Source: Candidatus Melainabacteria bacterium
GTDB lineage: Bacteria; Cyanobacteriota; Vampirovibrionia; Vampirovibrionales; Vampirovibrionaceae
Length of the DNA: 61,639 bases
Reading direction: 5' to 3'
Assembly: GCA_902168245.1 (NCBI GenBank)
Contig: CABHPA010000062.1
Location: 1 to 61,639 of the forward strand
Below the pieces are notes generated by a model, which worked only from the letters and a program-made list of their open reading frames with translations, was not told the origin of the DNA and made no database searches. This document shows positions 1-9,729 of the stretch, in pieces. Both the position numbers and the translations under genes were made by a program. Position 1 is the stretch's first letter. Every line of letters begins with the position of its first letter.

Positions 1-1
1 C

Positions 2-1999
2 CTGTTCTGTAACCTACCCTTTCACCACGCGCTAGGTGATACGCTGGATGCATTGATCGGCAGGAGCCTGCATGAAATCCTCTATTTGCAGCGGCCGAAC
101 GGCACAATGGCCCCGCTGGAACTATGCCATTTGCAACAGGGCATGGAAAACGGGGAAACCGTGCGCAACCGTGAGGCATTTCTGGCGCGCCGGGATGGCA
201 GCATGCTTGCGGTCAATTACACCACCGCCCCCATTGCCAACAACGGCGCTTCGGTGGGATTAATCCTCATATTCCACAACATCGCCTCGCCCACTAGGGC
301 GAAAGAACCCTTGGCGCCCAGTACGCAGGAAGCCGCCCCTCTGGCCAGCCAGAAATTACAGAACAGCATTGAGCGGCACAGGATTATTGCTGAATTCAGC
401 AGGCGGGCGCTTTCAGACGCCAACATGGATACCTTGCTGAAATATACGGCTGATATTGTCAGCAAAACCTTAAAAGCGCCATTCTGCGCCATTATGGAGC
501 AGTCGCCCCAAGCGCCCCAAGACGGGGAAACGGGCGGGAGGCAAGACGACAGTGCGCTGGTTATTTTGGCCGCCACCGGATTTTCACCAGACATAACAGA
601 CCGCGCCTTTTCCCTGGCCGATGATCCACAGGCCGAATACGCCCTGCGCACCTGCGAGGCGATAATGACGCCGGACATAAACCGGGAGGCCCGTTTTGCG
701 CCTTCCGCCCTGCAACGGGAATATTCCCTGCGCAGCGGATTGAGCGTCATCATTCACGGCACCGAAAAACCCTTCGGCGTACTGGCAATCCACACGACGG
801 AAGAACGCGCGTATGAGGATGACGAAATCCAGTTCCTGCAAGCTTTGGCCAATATTGTGGGGATTGTGCTGGATCGAAAACATGCCGAGCAGGCCCGTTC
901 GGAAAGCCAAAAAAAATACGCGGCCATGGTGCGCGAAGCGGCGGTCGGCATCGGGCAGGTTTCCCCCCAGGGCATCTGGCAGGATGCAAACCGGAAACTG
1001 GGCGAAATCCTGGGTTACACGCTGGATGAGCTGAAGCATATGGATTGCCAGCAAGTCACGTATAAAGAAGACCTGGAAACGGATCACGCCATGTTCCTGA
1101 AACTGGTTGCGGGGGAATTCGACTCCTACTCCGTGGAAAAACGTTACGTGCGAAAGGACGGCTCTCCCATATGGGCGCAACTCACTGCCTCCAGCGTTCG
1201 GGATGAGCAAGGCAACATTCTGTATGTCATCGGGATGATAAACGACATCACGCAGCGCAAAAAAACCCAGCAGGAACTGGAAGCCAGCCGTAAAGCGCTG
1301 GAGGACAGCAACCGGGAGTTGGATCAGTTTACCACCATCGCCTCCCACGATTTGAAAGCCCCCTTGCGCAAAATCGAAATCTTCAGTTCCTATCTGGCCA
1401 CCCAGGCCGGGGACAAGCTGAATGAGGAGGAGCAGGACTATTTAAGGCGCATTCAGGCTTGTGTGCAATCCATGCACACCCTGGTGGACGATTTGCTGTT
1501 TTTGGCCCGCGCCACCAAAGAACCGACCAATTTTAGCCGCGTGGATCTCACCAACCTGGTAAACGAGGCGCTGGCGACCCTAAGCACCCAGATTGAGGAG
1601 CAAAAGGCCCGAATTACCCTGACCCCGCTATGCCAGGCGGAAGGGGACGCCACCCAGCTTACGCAACTTTTCCAGAACCTGATCCAGAACGCGCTGAAAT
1701 TTCAGCCCCAGGGCGGATGCCCGGAAGTCAGCATTTTTTCGCAGCAGCCGGAGCCTGATTATTGCGAGATTTCCGTACAGGACAACGGCATCGGCTTTCC
1801 GGAAGATCAGGCCGAGCGGTTATTCAGACCCTTCGAGCGACTGCCCGCCGGGCAGGCTTACACCGGTACGGGCATCGGGCTATCCATTTGCAAACGCATC
1901 GTGGAGCGCCACCATGGCAGCATTCGGGTATGCAGCCAGCCGGGGGCGGGTTCCACCTTTACCATCCGGCTACCGTTCAGGCAATCCGGGGCAGACTGA
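2..1999 (+). CDS. PAS-GAF-PAS sensor histidine kinase (5' partial)
   Basis: The frame is open to the left edge, so the true start lies outside the window; 665 residues are visible. Domain order: the C-terminal part of a PAS domain (about 1-110), a GAF domain (about 125-295), a second PAS with PAC tail (about 305-425), a HisKA dimerisation domain with H-box [10 protein letters not shown] (phospho-acceptor His about 449), and a HATPase domain with N-box [11 protein letters not shown]1 DNGIGFP and G2 GTGIGLS. This core resembles cyanobacterial phytochrome-type kinases. The visible GAF has no obvious bilin-binding Cys motif and there is no receiver domain at the C-terminus, so phosphate must pass to a separate regulator. 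No transmembrane segment is visible. The signal sensed is unknown. An HPt gene lies 0.8 kb downstream on the other strand and could be part of the same phosphorelay, but that is only proximity. Confidence 0.93.
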   Translation: MFCNLPFHHALGDTLDALIGRSLHEILYLQRPNGTMAPLELCHLQQGMENGETVRNREAFLARRDGSMLAVNYTTAPIANNGASVGLILIFHNIASPTRAKEPLAPSTQEAAPLASQKLQNSIERHRIIAEFSRRALSDANMDTLLKYTADIVSKTLKAPFCAIMEQSPQAPQDGETGGRQDDSALVILAATGFSPDITDRAFSLADDPQAEYALRTCEAIMTPDINREARFAPSALQREYSLRSGLSVIIHGTEKPFGVLAIHTTEERAYEDDEIQFLQALANIVGIVLDRKHAEQARSESQKKYAAMVREAAVGIGQVSPQGIWQDANRKLGEILGYTLDELKHMDCQQVTYKEDLETDHAMFLKLVAGEFDSYSVEKRYVRKDGSPIWAQLTASSVRDEQGNILYVIGMINDITQRKKTQQELEASRKALEDSNRELDQFTTIASHDLKAPLRKIEIFSSYLATQAGDKLNEEEQDYLRRIQACVQSMHTLVDDLLFLARATKEPTNFSRVDLTNLVNEALATLSTQIEEQKARITLTPLCQAEGDATQLTQLFQNLIQNALKFQPQGGCPEVSIFSQQPEPDYCEISVQDNGIGFPEDQAERLFRPFERLPAGQAYTGTGIGLSICKRIVERHHGSIRVCSQPGAGSTFTIRLPFRQSGAD

Positions 2000-2196
2000 G
2001 GCCAGGCCCAAAACGCGAAAACAGGCCGGGCATAAAATGAACTACATCCGTCAAAAGCACACAAAAAACGTAGTTCGCCTCGGCCTGTGCATACAAAAAT
2101 AAAAACAATCAGCAAATACAAATTGCGTTACATTTCAGAGCCTTTCGCCCGCAGAGAATCTGACGCAAAAACGGCCTCCCCAAGCTCTCCGGGTAT

Positions 2197-2598
2197 CTAA
2201 TCGGCAATCAACTGGAGCCGCTGACTGGTCTCGGCCAGTAGGGCCAGCATGTCGCTAATGGTTACAATGCCTTGCAGGGAGGAATCCTCGCCAATAACCG
2301 GCAAGCAACCCAGGTGCCTACCGCGCATCAGGGCGGCGGCTTCCTGAATCCCGGTCTGCGGGCTGGCAATCACCATATCCGTAATCATGGCCGCCTTCAC
2401 CAGCAAACCTTCCCGATCGCGCTCATTGCCAATCATGTCCAGATCCCGAATGGACAGCAAACCCACCGGGCGATCCTGCTCCATCACCACCAGGTGATGA
2501 ATTTCTTTGGCCAGCATGAGGTTAAATGCGTAATTGACCGTCATTTCAGGGGAAATGGTCTGCACGGCGGTGGTCATAATATCCTTCAGGTAAATCAT
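2197..2598 (-). CDS. Two-CBS-domain protein
   Basis: A 133-residue protein made only of a tandem CBS pair: domain 1 about residues 8-60 (ends VGLLSIRDLDMIG) and domain 2 about 68-128 (ends GIVTISDMLALL). Stand-alone CBS pairs usually bind adenosine nucleotides and act as small energy sensors, often on a partner protein. No partner domain is fused here. The start is an ATG with a weak GAGGC-like ribosome site. It lies between the kinase and the HPt gene, so a signalling role is plausible but not shown. Confidence 0.85.
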   Translation of the reverse strand: MIYLKDIMTTAVQTISPEMTVNYAFNLMLAKEIHHLVVMEQDRPVGLLSIRDLDMIGNERDREGLLVKAAMITDMVIASPQTGIQEAAALMRGRHLGCLPVIGEDSSLQGIVTISDMLALLAETSQRLQLIAD

Positions 2599-2761
2599 GA
2601 TGTGCGGTGCCTCTTCAACAAATTAAAATCGCGCTTTGGTCAGGCTCAAACCCGCCCGATTGTTCGGGGCGAATGCCAAACTGAACCCATTTTACCCCCG
2701 CTGTTGTTTCTGTACATTAGCCAGCCTGTTATGAATGACGCCAGCCCCAAGCAACCGTTTT

Positions 2762-3115
2762 TTACAGGAACAGGCTGAGCTGGTGACGGGCCTGGTTAAA
2801 TTCAAACTGCATCTGGGCAAAAAGCCGTTCAATTTCCAGCAGGCCGACTTCATCCATGGCGCATTTTTCCATGCTGATGGCCAGCGTTACGATTCTGGAC
2901 ACGCCAATCGTGGAGGCCATGCCTTTCATGCTGTGAACCTGCCGTTTTACGGTTTCATAATCCTTTTTCTGAATGGCCTTTTGCAATTCCAGAACCAGGA
3001 TGGAGCCGCTATTGATAAAGGCGTTAATAATGGCCTTGAGCGTTTCCTGATCGCCCCCCACCACGGAAAAGAGGTAACTGGGATCAAAATAACAGTTGTC
3101 CAGCGATGCACTCAC
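2762..3115 (-). CDS. HPt (histidine phosphotransfer) domain protein
   Basis: A 117-residue, all-helical protein with the HPt signature QVHSMKGMASTIG near residues 61-73; the His of HSMKG is the predicted phosphorylated residue. HPt proteins relay phosphate between receiver domains in multistep phosphorelays. The start is a GTG preceded by AAAGGA at good spacing (MSASLDN). It is an orphan module: no receiver domain is encoded in the window. A tandem TTGCATAAAA-like repeat lies just upstream of the ribosome site on the same strand and may be part of its promoter. Confidence 0.85.
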   Translation of the reverse strand: MSASLDNCYFDPSYLFSVVGGDQETLKAIINAFINSGSILVLELQKAIQKKDYETVKRQVHSMKGMASTIGVSRIVTLAISMEKCAMDEVGLLEIERLFAQMQFEFNQARHQLSLFL

Positions 3116-3619
3116 GATTTATCCTTTTTTTATGCAAGTTTTATGCAAGAAAAATGAGTACCCTTAAATGATTACCTGAAAGTCTGATCGTTGAGAATAA
3201 TTAACAGGTTGTCCCGCTCACGGTTCGGTTATTGCTTCAGCTTCGTTATTTCCAGCATCTGCAATCAATACCGGCTTGTTTCAATTCAGCTTACGCTAAC
3301 CTCTCGCCTTGGCGACGCCTTGTTGTTTTGACAAGATGCCAACCGCGCTCATTTCGGCGTCCGCCGTCCTGATTTAAGAAATACTGCTTGCGGGCCAAGT
3401 GGTGCAAACCGGCTCGCAAAACGCTTGTTAAAAGACCATGTGTAATTGGTTGAACAACCGGCATGTTGCGGCTTATATACCAGTATACTGGCAACAAGCT
3501 GATCGTTATCATTTAAATATTATACAATAAAAAATAATCCAATCCTCGGCTCTGCGCACTGGAACCCATGCCCTGTTTGCGATTTCACAGGAACAAAGGA
3601 CGCCAATTGCATGAACTGC
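3116..3619. other. Non-coding stretch upstream of trp
   Basis: About 500 bases without a convincing gene. It presumably carries the HPt promoter (reading left). Positions 3480-3491 form a perfect 12-bp palindrome CCAGTATACTGG inside an AT-rich stretch, which could be a dimeric repressor site. A 73-codon frame on the minus strand at 3291-3512 has no recognisable features and is not called. Confidence 0.4.
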
Positions 3620-3650
3620 TTGACAATTGACGGGGATATTCTGTTTTAAT
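3620..3650 (+). promoter_or_regulatory. trp operon promoter
   Basis: TTGACA at 3620-3625 is a perfect -35. TTTAAT at 3645-3650 matches -10 at five of six positions, with a long 19-bp spacer. Transcription would start near 3657, giving a leader of about 300 nt that contains the leader peptide and attenuator. Confidence 0.6.
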
Positions 3651-3690
3651 AGATAGGAGTCAATTCATTCCACGATGAAATGGAATTTCA

Positions 3691-3792
3691 ATGCAGACCG
3701 TTCTCAACAACCCCAGCGTTCCCAGCCAGTTCTTTTCCTGGTGGTGGCAAAGCCTTTTTACCGGCCTGCCCCGGAATGCCTCGCGCTATTGA
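3691..3792 (+). CDS. trpL: trp leader peptide (three Trp codons)
   Basis: A 33-codon frame (MQTVLNNPSVPSQFFS, then WWW) ending in TGA at 3790-3792. Three consecutive TGG codons at 3739-3747 are the hallmark of a ribosome-mediated trp attenuator: shortage of charged tRNA-Trp stalls the ribosome there. A weak GGA ribosome site sits 6 nt before the ATG. The peptide itself is not expected to have a function. A second ATG at 3675 opens another frame with only one Trp and is less likely to be the sensor. Confidence 0.8.
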   Translation: MQTVLNNPSVPSQFFSWWWQSLFTGLPRNASRY

Positions 3793-3854
3793 GAAGCCCC
3801 AGCATTCACCGGATTTAACGAAACCGCAGGCCCATTCAGGTACTGCGGTTTTTT
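3763..3854 (+). terminator. trp attenuator (intrinsic terminator and candidate antiterminator)
   Basis: AACCGCAG (3822-3829) pairs perfectly with CTGCGGTT (3843-3850), followed by a run of T: a rho-independent terminator between trpL and trpE. Upstream, GGCCTGC (3763-3769) is exactly complementary to GCAGGCC (3826-3832), which overlaps the terminator's 5' arm, so the two pairings exclude each other. A third hairpin joins CCGGAATGC (3771-3779) to GCATT..CCGG (3802-3812) with a 2-nt bulge and may be the pause structure. The terminator is clear; which of the competing helices form in vivo is inference. Confidence 0.82.
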
Positions 3855-3964
3855 AGTTTTTAGTGAAACCAGAAGGAAACACCCAGAATGCCCATTCTCC
3901 CTCCCCCTTCCGGAACAATCGCCCTTCCCCTCAGTCTATCCCTCCTGGCAGAAAGTGTTTGACC

Positions 3965-5431
3965 ATGAGCGAACCGTTTATCATTACGCTACTATCCGAT
4001 ATTGAAACCCCGATCTCCCTGTTTTCAAAGCTGGAGCAAACCCAACCCCAGGCGTTCCTGTTTGAAAGCGCCGATGGCGACAAGCGCATGGCCCGCTTTT
4101 CCATGATGGGGATCGATCCCATCCTCAGCGTGTCAATTAAGGCAGGCAAGGCCAACATCCAGAATTACCGGGACGAATCCAGCCAGGAAACCCCGTTTGA
4201 AAACCCGTTCACCCTCCTCCGACAGCTCAAGCAGGAATATCTGCCCCCCGTTGGAAAATTACCCGCACAGTTGGAGGGAATCCCGCTGACCGCAGGGTGG
4301 GTGGGTTATTTCGGTTATGGCATGAACCGCTACTTCGAGAACATCCCGCAGCCCCCGCTGGACTTGCTCCAGGTGCCGGACGCCTACCTGGGCCTGTATG
4401 ACACAATGATCGTCTTTGATCACCTGTATCGGCGGATTCATTTCATCTCCCACCGGGAAACCGGGGCCGCCCAGCGCTTATGGAAACATATCCAGACCGC
4501 GCTGGAAAGCAAGTCATCGGCTTTGAAGCCTTTAAAGCCGCTATTTTACCAGGACATGCCGGATGGGGAGCTTTTTGAGGGCATTTCCCACTCGGTTTCC
4601 AAGGAAACTTACTGCGCCAGCGTGGATCAGGCTAAGCAATACATTGCGGAAGGCCAAATCTTCCAGATTGTGGTGGCCCAACGGTTTTCGCTGCCGGTTA
4701 AATGCCCTGCGCTGGATGTCTACCGAACCGTGCAGGCCATAAACCCTTCGCCCTACGCTTATTTCCTGAAATTTCCGGAGTTTCACTACCTGGGCTCCTC
4801 CCCGGAAACGTTCATCCGCTGCGAGGAAGGACATATGACCCTCCGTGCGCTGGCTGGCACCCGCCATCGCGGGCAAACCACAGAAGAGGACGAGCAACTG
4901 GCTGCCGAATTGCGCCAAAACGACAAGGAAATGGCCGAGCATCGCATGCTGGTGGATCTGGGCAGAAACGACGTGGGGCGGGTCTGCCAGGCCGGTTCCG
5001 TCACCGTGGGGGAACTAGCGCAGGTGATTCGCTATTCGCATGTCATGCACCTGGCCACTGAAATCAACGGCCTGATGAAGCCTACTGTCAGCGGTTACGA
5101 GGCGATCCGAAGCTGTTTTCCGCGCGGCACGGTAAGCGGCGCGCCCAAAATCCGGGCCATGGAACTGCTTGCCAGACTAGAGCCGGAGCAGCGGGGCGTG
5201 TATTCCGGCATGGTCGGTTATATCGATCACCGGGACAATACCGACGGGGCCATCGCCATCCGCTCCGCGCTGATTAAGGACGGCCAGGCCCACGTGCATG
5301 CGGGAGCAGGAGTGGTTTATTATTCCGACACCGAGGCGGAATACGAGGAAACCCGCAACAAGGCCAAAAGTATTCTCAAAGCCATCAAACTCGCGGAAAG
5401 GATGTCTGCCGATGACAAAGTCTTCGCCTGA
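3965..5431 (+). CDS. trpE: Anthranilate synthase component I
   Basis: 488 residues. Converts chorismate and glutamine-derived ammonia to anthranilate, the first committed step of Trp synthesis, with TrpG as amidotransferase. Visible family motifs are LRALAGTRHRG, DLGRNDVGRV and CFPRGTVSGAPKIRAMELL in the chorismate-binding C-terminal half. The N-terminal LLSDIETPISLFSKL and FESADG segments correspond to the Trp feedback site. The ATG at 3965 (MSEPFIITLL) is preferred; the frame is open upstream to a GTG at 3863, but that lies against the attenuator T-run and adds a low-complexity extension. The 3' end overlaps trpG by 20 bp, which suggests coupled translation. Confidence 0.96.
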   Translation: MSEPFIITLLSDIETPISLFSKLEQTQPQAFLFESADGDKRMARFSMMGIDPILSVSIKAGKANIQNYRDESSQETPFENPFTLLRQLKQEYLPPVGKLPAQLEGIPLTAGWVGYFGYGMNRYFENIPQPPLDLLQVPDAYLGLYDTMIVFDHLYRRIHFISHRETGAAQRLWKHIQTALESKSSALKPLKPLFYQDMPDGELFEGISHSVSKETYCASVDQAKQYIAEGQIFQIVVAQRFSLPVKCPALDVYRTVQAINPSPYAYFLKFPEFHYLGSSPETFIRCEEGHMTLRALAGTRHRGQTTEEDEQLAAELRQNDKEMAEHRMLVDLGRNDVGRVCQAGSVTVGELAQVIRYSHVMHLATEINGLMKPTVSGYEAIRSCFPRGTVSGAPKIRAMELLARLEPEQRGVYSGMVGYIDHRDNTDGAIAIRSALIKDGQAHVHAGAGVVYYSDTEAEYEETRNKAKSILKAIKLAERMSADDKVFA

Positions 5432-6041
5432 AACGGCCATTGAACCAAAAACGCCGGTGATTATTATCGATAATTACGATTCCTTCAGCTACAACCTGTA
5501 CCAGTTGGTGCAGGAGCAAACGGCGCATCCGGTGGAAGTTTACCGCAACGACGGCATTACATTGGATGAATTAATCGCCAAAAAGCCGTTCAAAATTATT
5601 TTGTCACCGGGGCCGGGACATCCGGGGATAGAGAAGGATTTCGGCATTTGCCGGGAAATCGTACAGCATCAGGAACAACTGGGCTGCCCGGTGCTGGGCG
5701 TTTGCCTGGGACACCAGGGTATCGCGCACCATTTGGGCGGCGTCGTCATTTCCGCGCCGGAAATTATGCACGGCAAAACCAGCATGATCAACATTCTGGA
5801 AAAATCGCCGCTGTTCGATGATTTACCCAACCCGTTCGAAGCCATGCGGTATCATTCCTTGCTGGTTGACGAACAGCGCCTGCCTCCCTTTTTAAAAATT
5901 ACCGCGCGGGAAGAAAGCCTGGGCTTGCCCATGGCAATTGAGCATCAGGAAAAAGCCCTTTACGGCATCCAGTTCCACCCGGAATCCATCGGCACCCCGG
6001 CGGGTAAAAAACTGCTCAGGAATTTTCTGGAAAAATGCTAA
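5412..6041 (+). CDS. trpG: Anthranilate synthase component II (glutamine amidotransferase)
   Basis: 209 residues, class I glutamine amidotransferase. Motifs: IIDNYDSFSYNL at the N-terminus, oxyanion segment LSPGPGHP, nucleophile elbow GVCLGHQ (catalytic Cys), and GIQFHPES with the catalytic His-Glu pair. Supplies ammonia to TrpE. It is a separate gene, not fused to trpD as in enterobacteria. The ATG at 5412 gives MTKSSPE and overlaps trpE by 20 bp; an open upstream extension is not homologous to the family. It could in principle also serve as PabA, but the context is purely trp. Confidence 0.95.
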   Translation: MTKSSPETAIEPKTPVIIIDNYDSFSYNLYQLVQEQTAHPVEVYRNDGITLDELIAKKPFKIILSPGPGHPGIEKDFGICREIVQHQEQLGCPVLGVCLGHQGIAHHLGGVVISAPEIMHGKTSMINILEKSPLFDDLPNPFEAMRYHSLLVDEQRLPPFLKITAREESLGLPMAIEHQEKALYGIQFHPESIGTPAGKKLLRNFLEKC

Positions 6042-7072
6042 ATTCAGGCCAAACCCCTTCAATGCCGGAGTTAACACCGATGGAATCCCTTCCGTTGGAA
6101 GATTTAATCCACCTGCGCATGCCGGAAGACGAGGCCCGCCATTGGCTACTTCGCCTCACACCGGAGCAGGTTACGCCCGCCATGCTCCAGAAACTGGTGC
6201 AAACCGTTCAGCAGACTGCAATAGCAATCCCTGCGGTGGATAGCCCCGTTATGGACTGCTGCGGGACTGGCGGCAGCGGAGTCTCCCATTACAACACCTC
6301 CACCACAGTGGCGTTTGTAGTGGCCGCCGCCGGGGTTCGGGTAGTTAAATTCGGCAACCGGGCGATGAGCAGCCAAAGCGGAAGTTTTGATTTTCTGGAA
6401 AGCCTTGGATTCCCGCCGGAAACCCGGCCCGAAACTTTGCCGCATCTTTTAGAACGCTGCAACCTGGCGTTTCTGTACGCTCCCCAATGCTACCCTTGCC
6501 TGGCGCCACTGAGCCGACTGCGCAAAGCCCTGGGAACACGCACTATTTTCAACTTTATCGGCCCGTTGCTCAACCCGATAAAACCCAGCCACAGACTTCT
6601 AGGCGTGTCACATAGCGGCATGCAAAGCCTGATGGCAACTTATCTGGCGGAATCCTGCCCGGAAACCCAAAAGGCTTGGGTGGTGCATAGCCCGCTTGAA
6701 CATTCGGCCAACCAGCCTTCCACCGGCTTGGATGAGATTGCCTGCGAGGGCAAAACCCGGATTCTTCAAATCGAGTCGGGCGCGCTGCTGGAAAAAACGC
6801 TCAATTGCCCGCCACTTGGAATTATCCCTCCCCATGCCGATCACCAGCCGGATGAAAATGCGACTATTTTTCACCAGCTCATTTCAGGGGAAGATTCCCA
6901 TTCCGCATACTATCACATGGTTTGCCTGAATGCGGGCGCGGGGCTTTATGTAGCAGGTAAGGCCGCCTCTCTGGAGGATGGCGTGGCCTTTGCAAAAGAG
7001 CTGCTAGCCGACCACAAAGTAAGAGAAAAGTTTGAGCAATGCCGGAGGGCTTATGACGATTTCAACCGGTAA
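6035..7072 (+). CDS. trpD: Anthranilate phosphoribosyltransferase
   Basis: 345 residues. Transfers phosphoribosyl from PRPP to anthranilate. The signature MDCCGTGGSGVSHYNTST is the PRPP-binding glycine loop, followed by VKFGNRAMSSQSGS; GPLLNPIKP is also typical. The start ATG overlaps the trpG stop (ATGCTAA). Alternative in-frame ATGs at 6062 and 6080 exist, so the first 10-16 residues are uncertain. The 3' end overlaps trpC by 20 bp. Confidence 0.95.
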   Translation: MLNSGQTPSMPELTPMESLPLEDLIHLRMPEDEARHWLLRLTPEQVTPAMLQKLVQTVQQTAIAIPAVDSPVMDCCGTGGSGVSHYNTSTTVAFVVAAAGVRVVKFGNRAMSSQSGSFDFLESLGFPPETRPETLPHLLERCNLAFLYAPQCYPCLAPLSRLRKALGTRTIFNFIGPLLNPIKPSHRLLGVSHSGMQSLMATYLAESCPETQKAWVVHSPLEHSANQPSTGLDEIACEGKTRILQIESGALLEKTLNCPPLGIIPPHADHQPDENATIFHQLISGEDSHSAYYHMVCLNAGAGLYVAGKAASLEDGVAFAKELLADHKVREKFEQCRRAYDDFNR

Positions 7073-7862
7073 ATCCGTGCTGGACACCATTGTGGCCCAC
7101 AAACGGGAAGAAGTCGCGAGCCGCAAAAAACAGCGCAGTTTTGCGGATTTGGCGCAAGCCGTTATGCCCTGCCCTCCAAACCAGTTGGAAGCCGCGTTTC
7201 GACAAAACGGCCCGGCTGCCCCGCTTATAACCAAGATTATGTTGGAAATAAAGCCAGCCTCGCCGTCTGCGGGAATATTGGCCCCCAATTTGGATCTCAG
7301 CGGAATTTTACCGGCCTACAACCAATATGGTATCGCCATTTCCGTGCTGACAGACGCGCATTTTTTCGGAGGGAGTCTGGATTTACTCTCCCAAGTGGCG
7401 AAACAAACGCCGCACCCGGTTTTGTGCAAGGATTTTATCATTGATCCGTACCAGGTTTACGAAGCGCGGCTGGCAGGCGCAGCGGCAGTCCTGTTAATCG
7501 TGAAATCCCTGGAAGATGCACAACTGGCCGAATTAATGGATGTTTCTCGCTCGCTGGGCCTTACCCCCCTGGTGGAAGTGCAAACCGAGGATGAGGTGGA
7601 ACGGGCGCTGCAATTTAACCCTTCCATTTTGCTGATTAACAACCGCAACCTACAAACCCTGGAAATGGACATGAAAACCACCACCCGCTTGTCCGGTCGG
7701 ATACCAAAGGACATTTTACGGATATCCGCCAGCGGGATTGAGAGCCGGGCCGATATCGAGCGCATCCAGCCGTTTTGCGATGGTTTCCTGATTGGCTCGG
7801 CCATGATGCGTCAGCCCGCCGACAAACTGGCAGATGCGTTACAGGAGCTGACCCGCGCATGA
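7053..7862 (+). CDS. trpC: Indole-3-glycerol phosphate synthase
   Basis: 269 residues, TIM barrel. Closes the indole ring from carboxyphenylamino-deoxyribulose phosphate. Motifs: VLDTIVAHKREEV at the N-terminus, EIKPASPSAG (catalytic Glu-Lys and phosphate region), LCKDFIIDPYQV (catalytic Lys), LINNRNLQT and SASGIESRADI. The ATG at 7053 is preceded by an excellent ribosome site GGAGGG four bases upstream and lies inside the end of trpD. It is a stand-alone enzyme, not fused to trpF. Confidence 0.96.
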   Translation: MTISTGKSVLDTIVAHKREEVASRKKQRSFADLAQAVMPCPPNQLEAAFRQNGPAAPLITKIMLEIKPASPSAGILAPNLDLSGILPAYNQYGIAISVLTDAHFFGGSLDLLSQVAKQTPHPVLCKDFIIDPYQVYEARLAGAAAVLLIVKSLEDAQLAELMDVSRSLGLTPLVEVQTEDEVERALQFNPSILLINNRNLQTLEMDMKTTTRLSGRIPKDILRISASGIESRADIERIQPFCDGFLIGSAMMRQPADKLADALQELTRA

Positions 7863-8560
7863 GGAGAACCGCCATTAAAATTTGCGGCATTACCAATGAA
7901 ACCGATGCGCTGGATGCTATTGACGCCGGGGCAAATTTGCTGGGCCTGATTTTCGTACCCGCTTCCCCTCGCCACATTTTGCCGGGGACAGCCAAGAAGG
8001 TTGCCAAGGCAGTTCGGGCTAAAAACCCGGCTATTAAACTGGTGGGCGTATTTCAGGATCATTCGGCGGCGGAAATCCATGACATTCACACCCAGGTCGG
8101 CTTGGATCTGGCGCAACTGCATGGCGGTGAAACGCTGTCGTTCTGCCAGTCATTGCCAATTCCCGCAATCAAGACGGTCATTTTGGATCCGGATTTCAAT
8201 GAAGCCGATCTGCTCGGGCAACTGGAGCAATACGCGCCGTCCGGCAACGCCAACATCGAATCCCTGTTGCTGGATTTGCCTAAACACGCCAAGGGAATGA
8301 GTTTTGCCTCGTTTTCGCTGCCACCGGCCGTTTGCGAAACATTGCGCAGCACCCACCATTTTGTGGCCGGTGGGTTGAACCCGGCGAACGTCGGTGATGT
8401 AATCCTTACACGCAGGCCGGATGGCGTGGATGTGGCCTCCGGGGTAGAGCGTTCGCCGGGGCGGAAAGACCCGCTGAAAATGCGGCTTTTCTGCCAGAAC
8501 ATCCGGGCTGCGGAAGAAGCAATGGAACTTTTGGGAGATTCGTCAACATGCAATCGTTAG
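7859..8560 (+). CDS. trpF: Phosphoribosylanthranilate isomerase
   Basis: 233 residues, TIM barrel. KICGIT near the N-terminus carries the catalytic Cys; [18 protein letters not shown] and GVDVASGVE are the other family motifs. Starts with ATGA overlapping the trpC stop by 4 bp; AGGAG lies 12 bases upstream. The 3' end overlaps trpB by 13 bp. Confidence 0.95.
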   Translation: MRRTAIKICGITNETDALDAIDAGANLLGLIFVPASPRHILPGTAKKVAKAVRAKNPAIKLVGVFQDHSAAEIHDIHTQVGLDLAQLHGGETLSFCQSLPIPAIKTVILDPDFNEADLLGQLEQYAPSGNANIESLLLDLPKHAKGMSFASFSLPPAVCETLRSTHHFVAGGLNPANVGDVILTRRPDGVDVASGVERSPGRKDPLKMRLFCQNIRAAEEAMELLGDSSTCNR

Positions 8561-9729
8561 GCTTTTTTGGAGAATTCGGCGGCATTTACGTGTCGGAACT
8601 ACTAATGCCCGCCCTGGAAGAACTGGAGGCGGCGTTCCTTAAATTCAAGCAGGACGCGACTTTTCTGGGCGAATACCAATCGCTGTTGCAGCATTACGCG
8701 GGCAGACCCACCCCGCTTTACGAGGCTAAAAACCTCTCCAGGCTGTGCGGCGCGCGAATCTTCCTGAAGCGTGAAGACCTGCTGCATGGCGGGGCGCATA
8801 AAACCAACAACGCCATCGGCCAGGCGCTGCTGGCAAAAGCCATGGGAAAAACCCGATTGATCGCCGAAACGGGAGCGGGGCAGCACGGGGTGGCCACTGC
8901 CATGGCGGGTGCCTTGCTGGGCCTGAAAACCGAAGTCTACATGGGCGCGGTGGATATGGAACGCCAGCAACCCAACGTGGCGCGCATGAAGCTGCTGGGC
9001 GCGGAGGTTCACGCGGTGGAATCTGGTTCTAAAACGTTGAAGGACGCCATTAACGACGCCTTGCGCGATTGGGTGAGCAACGTGCGAGACACCTATTACC
9101 TGATGGGCACCGTGGCTGGGCCGCACCCCTATCCCACCCTGGTAAAATTCTTCCAGCAGGTCATCGGCGCCGAAGCGCAAATGCAAATCCTGATGCAGGC
9201 CCATCGCTTGCCGGATGCCGTGGTGGCTTGCGTGGGCGGCGGCTCGAACGCCATCGGCATTTTCCAGGGCTTTTTGCACGATAATGCCGTTTCCGAGGGC
9301 GTCAAGCTGATTGGCGTGGAACCCGCCGGTCAAGGGCTGGACACCGATCGCCACGGGGCGGTGCTGGCCAAGGGAACGCCGGGTTGCCTGCACGGCATGA
9401 AGAGCCTCGCCTTGCAGGATGAGGACGGGCAGGTGTATGAGACCCACAGCATCGCCGCCGGTCTGGATTATCCGCTGGTAGGGCCGGAACACGCCTGGCT
9501 ACAGGCGGCAGGCAAAGCCACTTACGTGTCGGTCACGGATGATGAGGCGCTGGAGGCGTTTAAAACCCTGGCCCGCACGGAAGGCATTTTACCGGCGCTG
9601 GAGTCCTCGCATGCCCTGGCTTACGCGCAGAAGCTGGCCGGGGAATTGCCGGAGGACGCTATTATTCTGGTTAATCTGTCAGGTCGGGGGGACAAGGACC
9701 TGCATCAAGTTTTATCTTTTGGAGAATAA
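8548..9729 (+). CDS. trpB: Tryptophan synthase beta chain
   Basis: 393 residues, the usual TrpB1 length. Joins indole and serine with [16 protein letters not shown] holds the PLP Schiff-base Lys, followed by [25 protein letters not shown] binds the PLP phosphate and [10 protein letters not shown] closes the protein. Start is the ATG within the end of trpF ([12 protein letters not shown]). trpA follows with no gap, as expected for a complex with channelled indole. Confidence 0.97.
   Translation: MQSLGFFGEFGGIYVSELLMPALEELEAAFLKFKQDATFLGEYQSLLQHYAGRPTPLYEAKNLSRLCGARIFLKREDLLHGGAHKTNNAIGQALLAKAMGKTRLIAETGAGQHGVATAMAGALLGLKTEVYMGAVDMERQQPNVARMKLLGAEVHAVESGSKTLKDAINDALRDWVSNVRDTYYLMGTVAGPHPYPTLVKFFQQVIGAEAQMQILMQAHRLPDAVVACVGGGSNAIGIFQGFLHDNAVSEGVKLIGVEPAGQGLDTDRHGAVLAKGTPGCLHGMKSLALQDEDGQVYETHSIAAGLDYPLVGPEHAWLQAAGKATYVSVTDDEALEAFKTLARTEGILPALESSHALAYAQKLAGELPEDAIILVNLSGRGDKDLHQVLSFGE

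Noticed and set aside
3291..3512. 73-codon minus-strand ORF
   Set aside because: No ribosome site, no recognisable protein features, in a region that looks regulatory.
3863..3964. Longer trpE start at GTG 3863
   Set aside because: It begins directly at the attenuator T-run, has no ribosome site, and the added 34 residues are Pro/Asn/Ser-rich and unlike the family.
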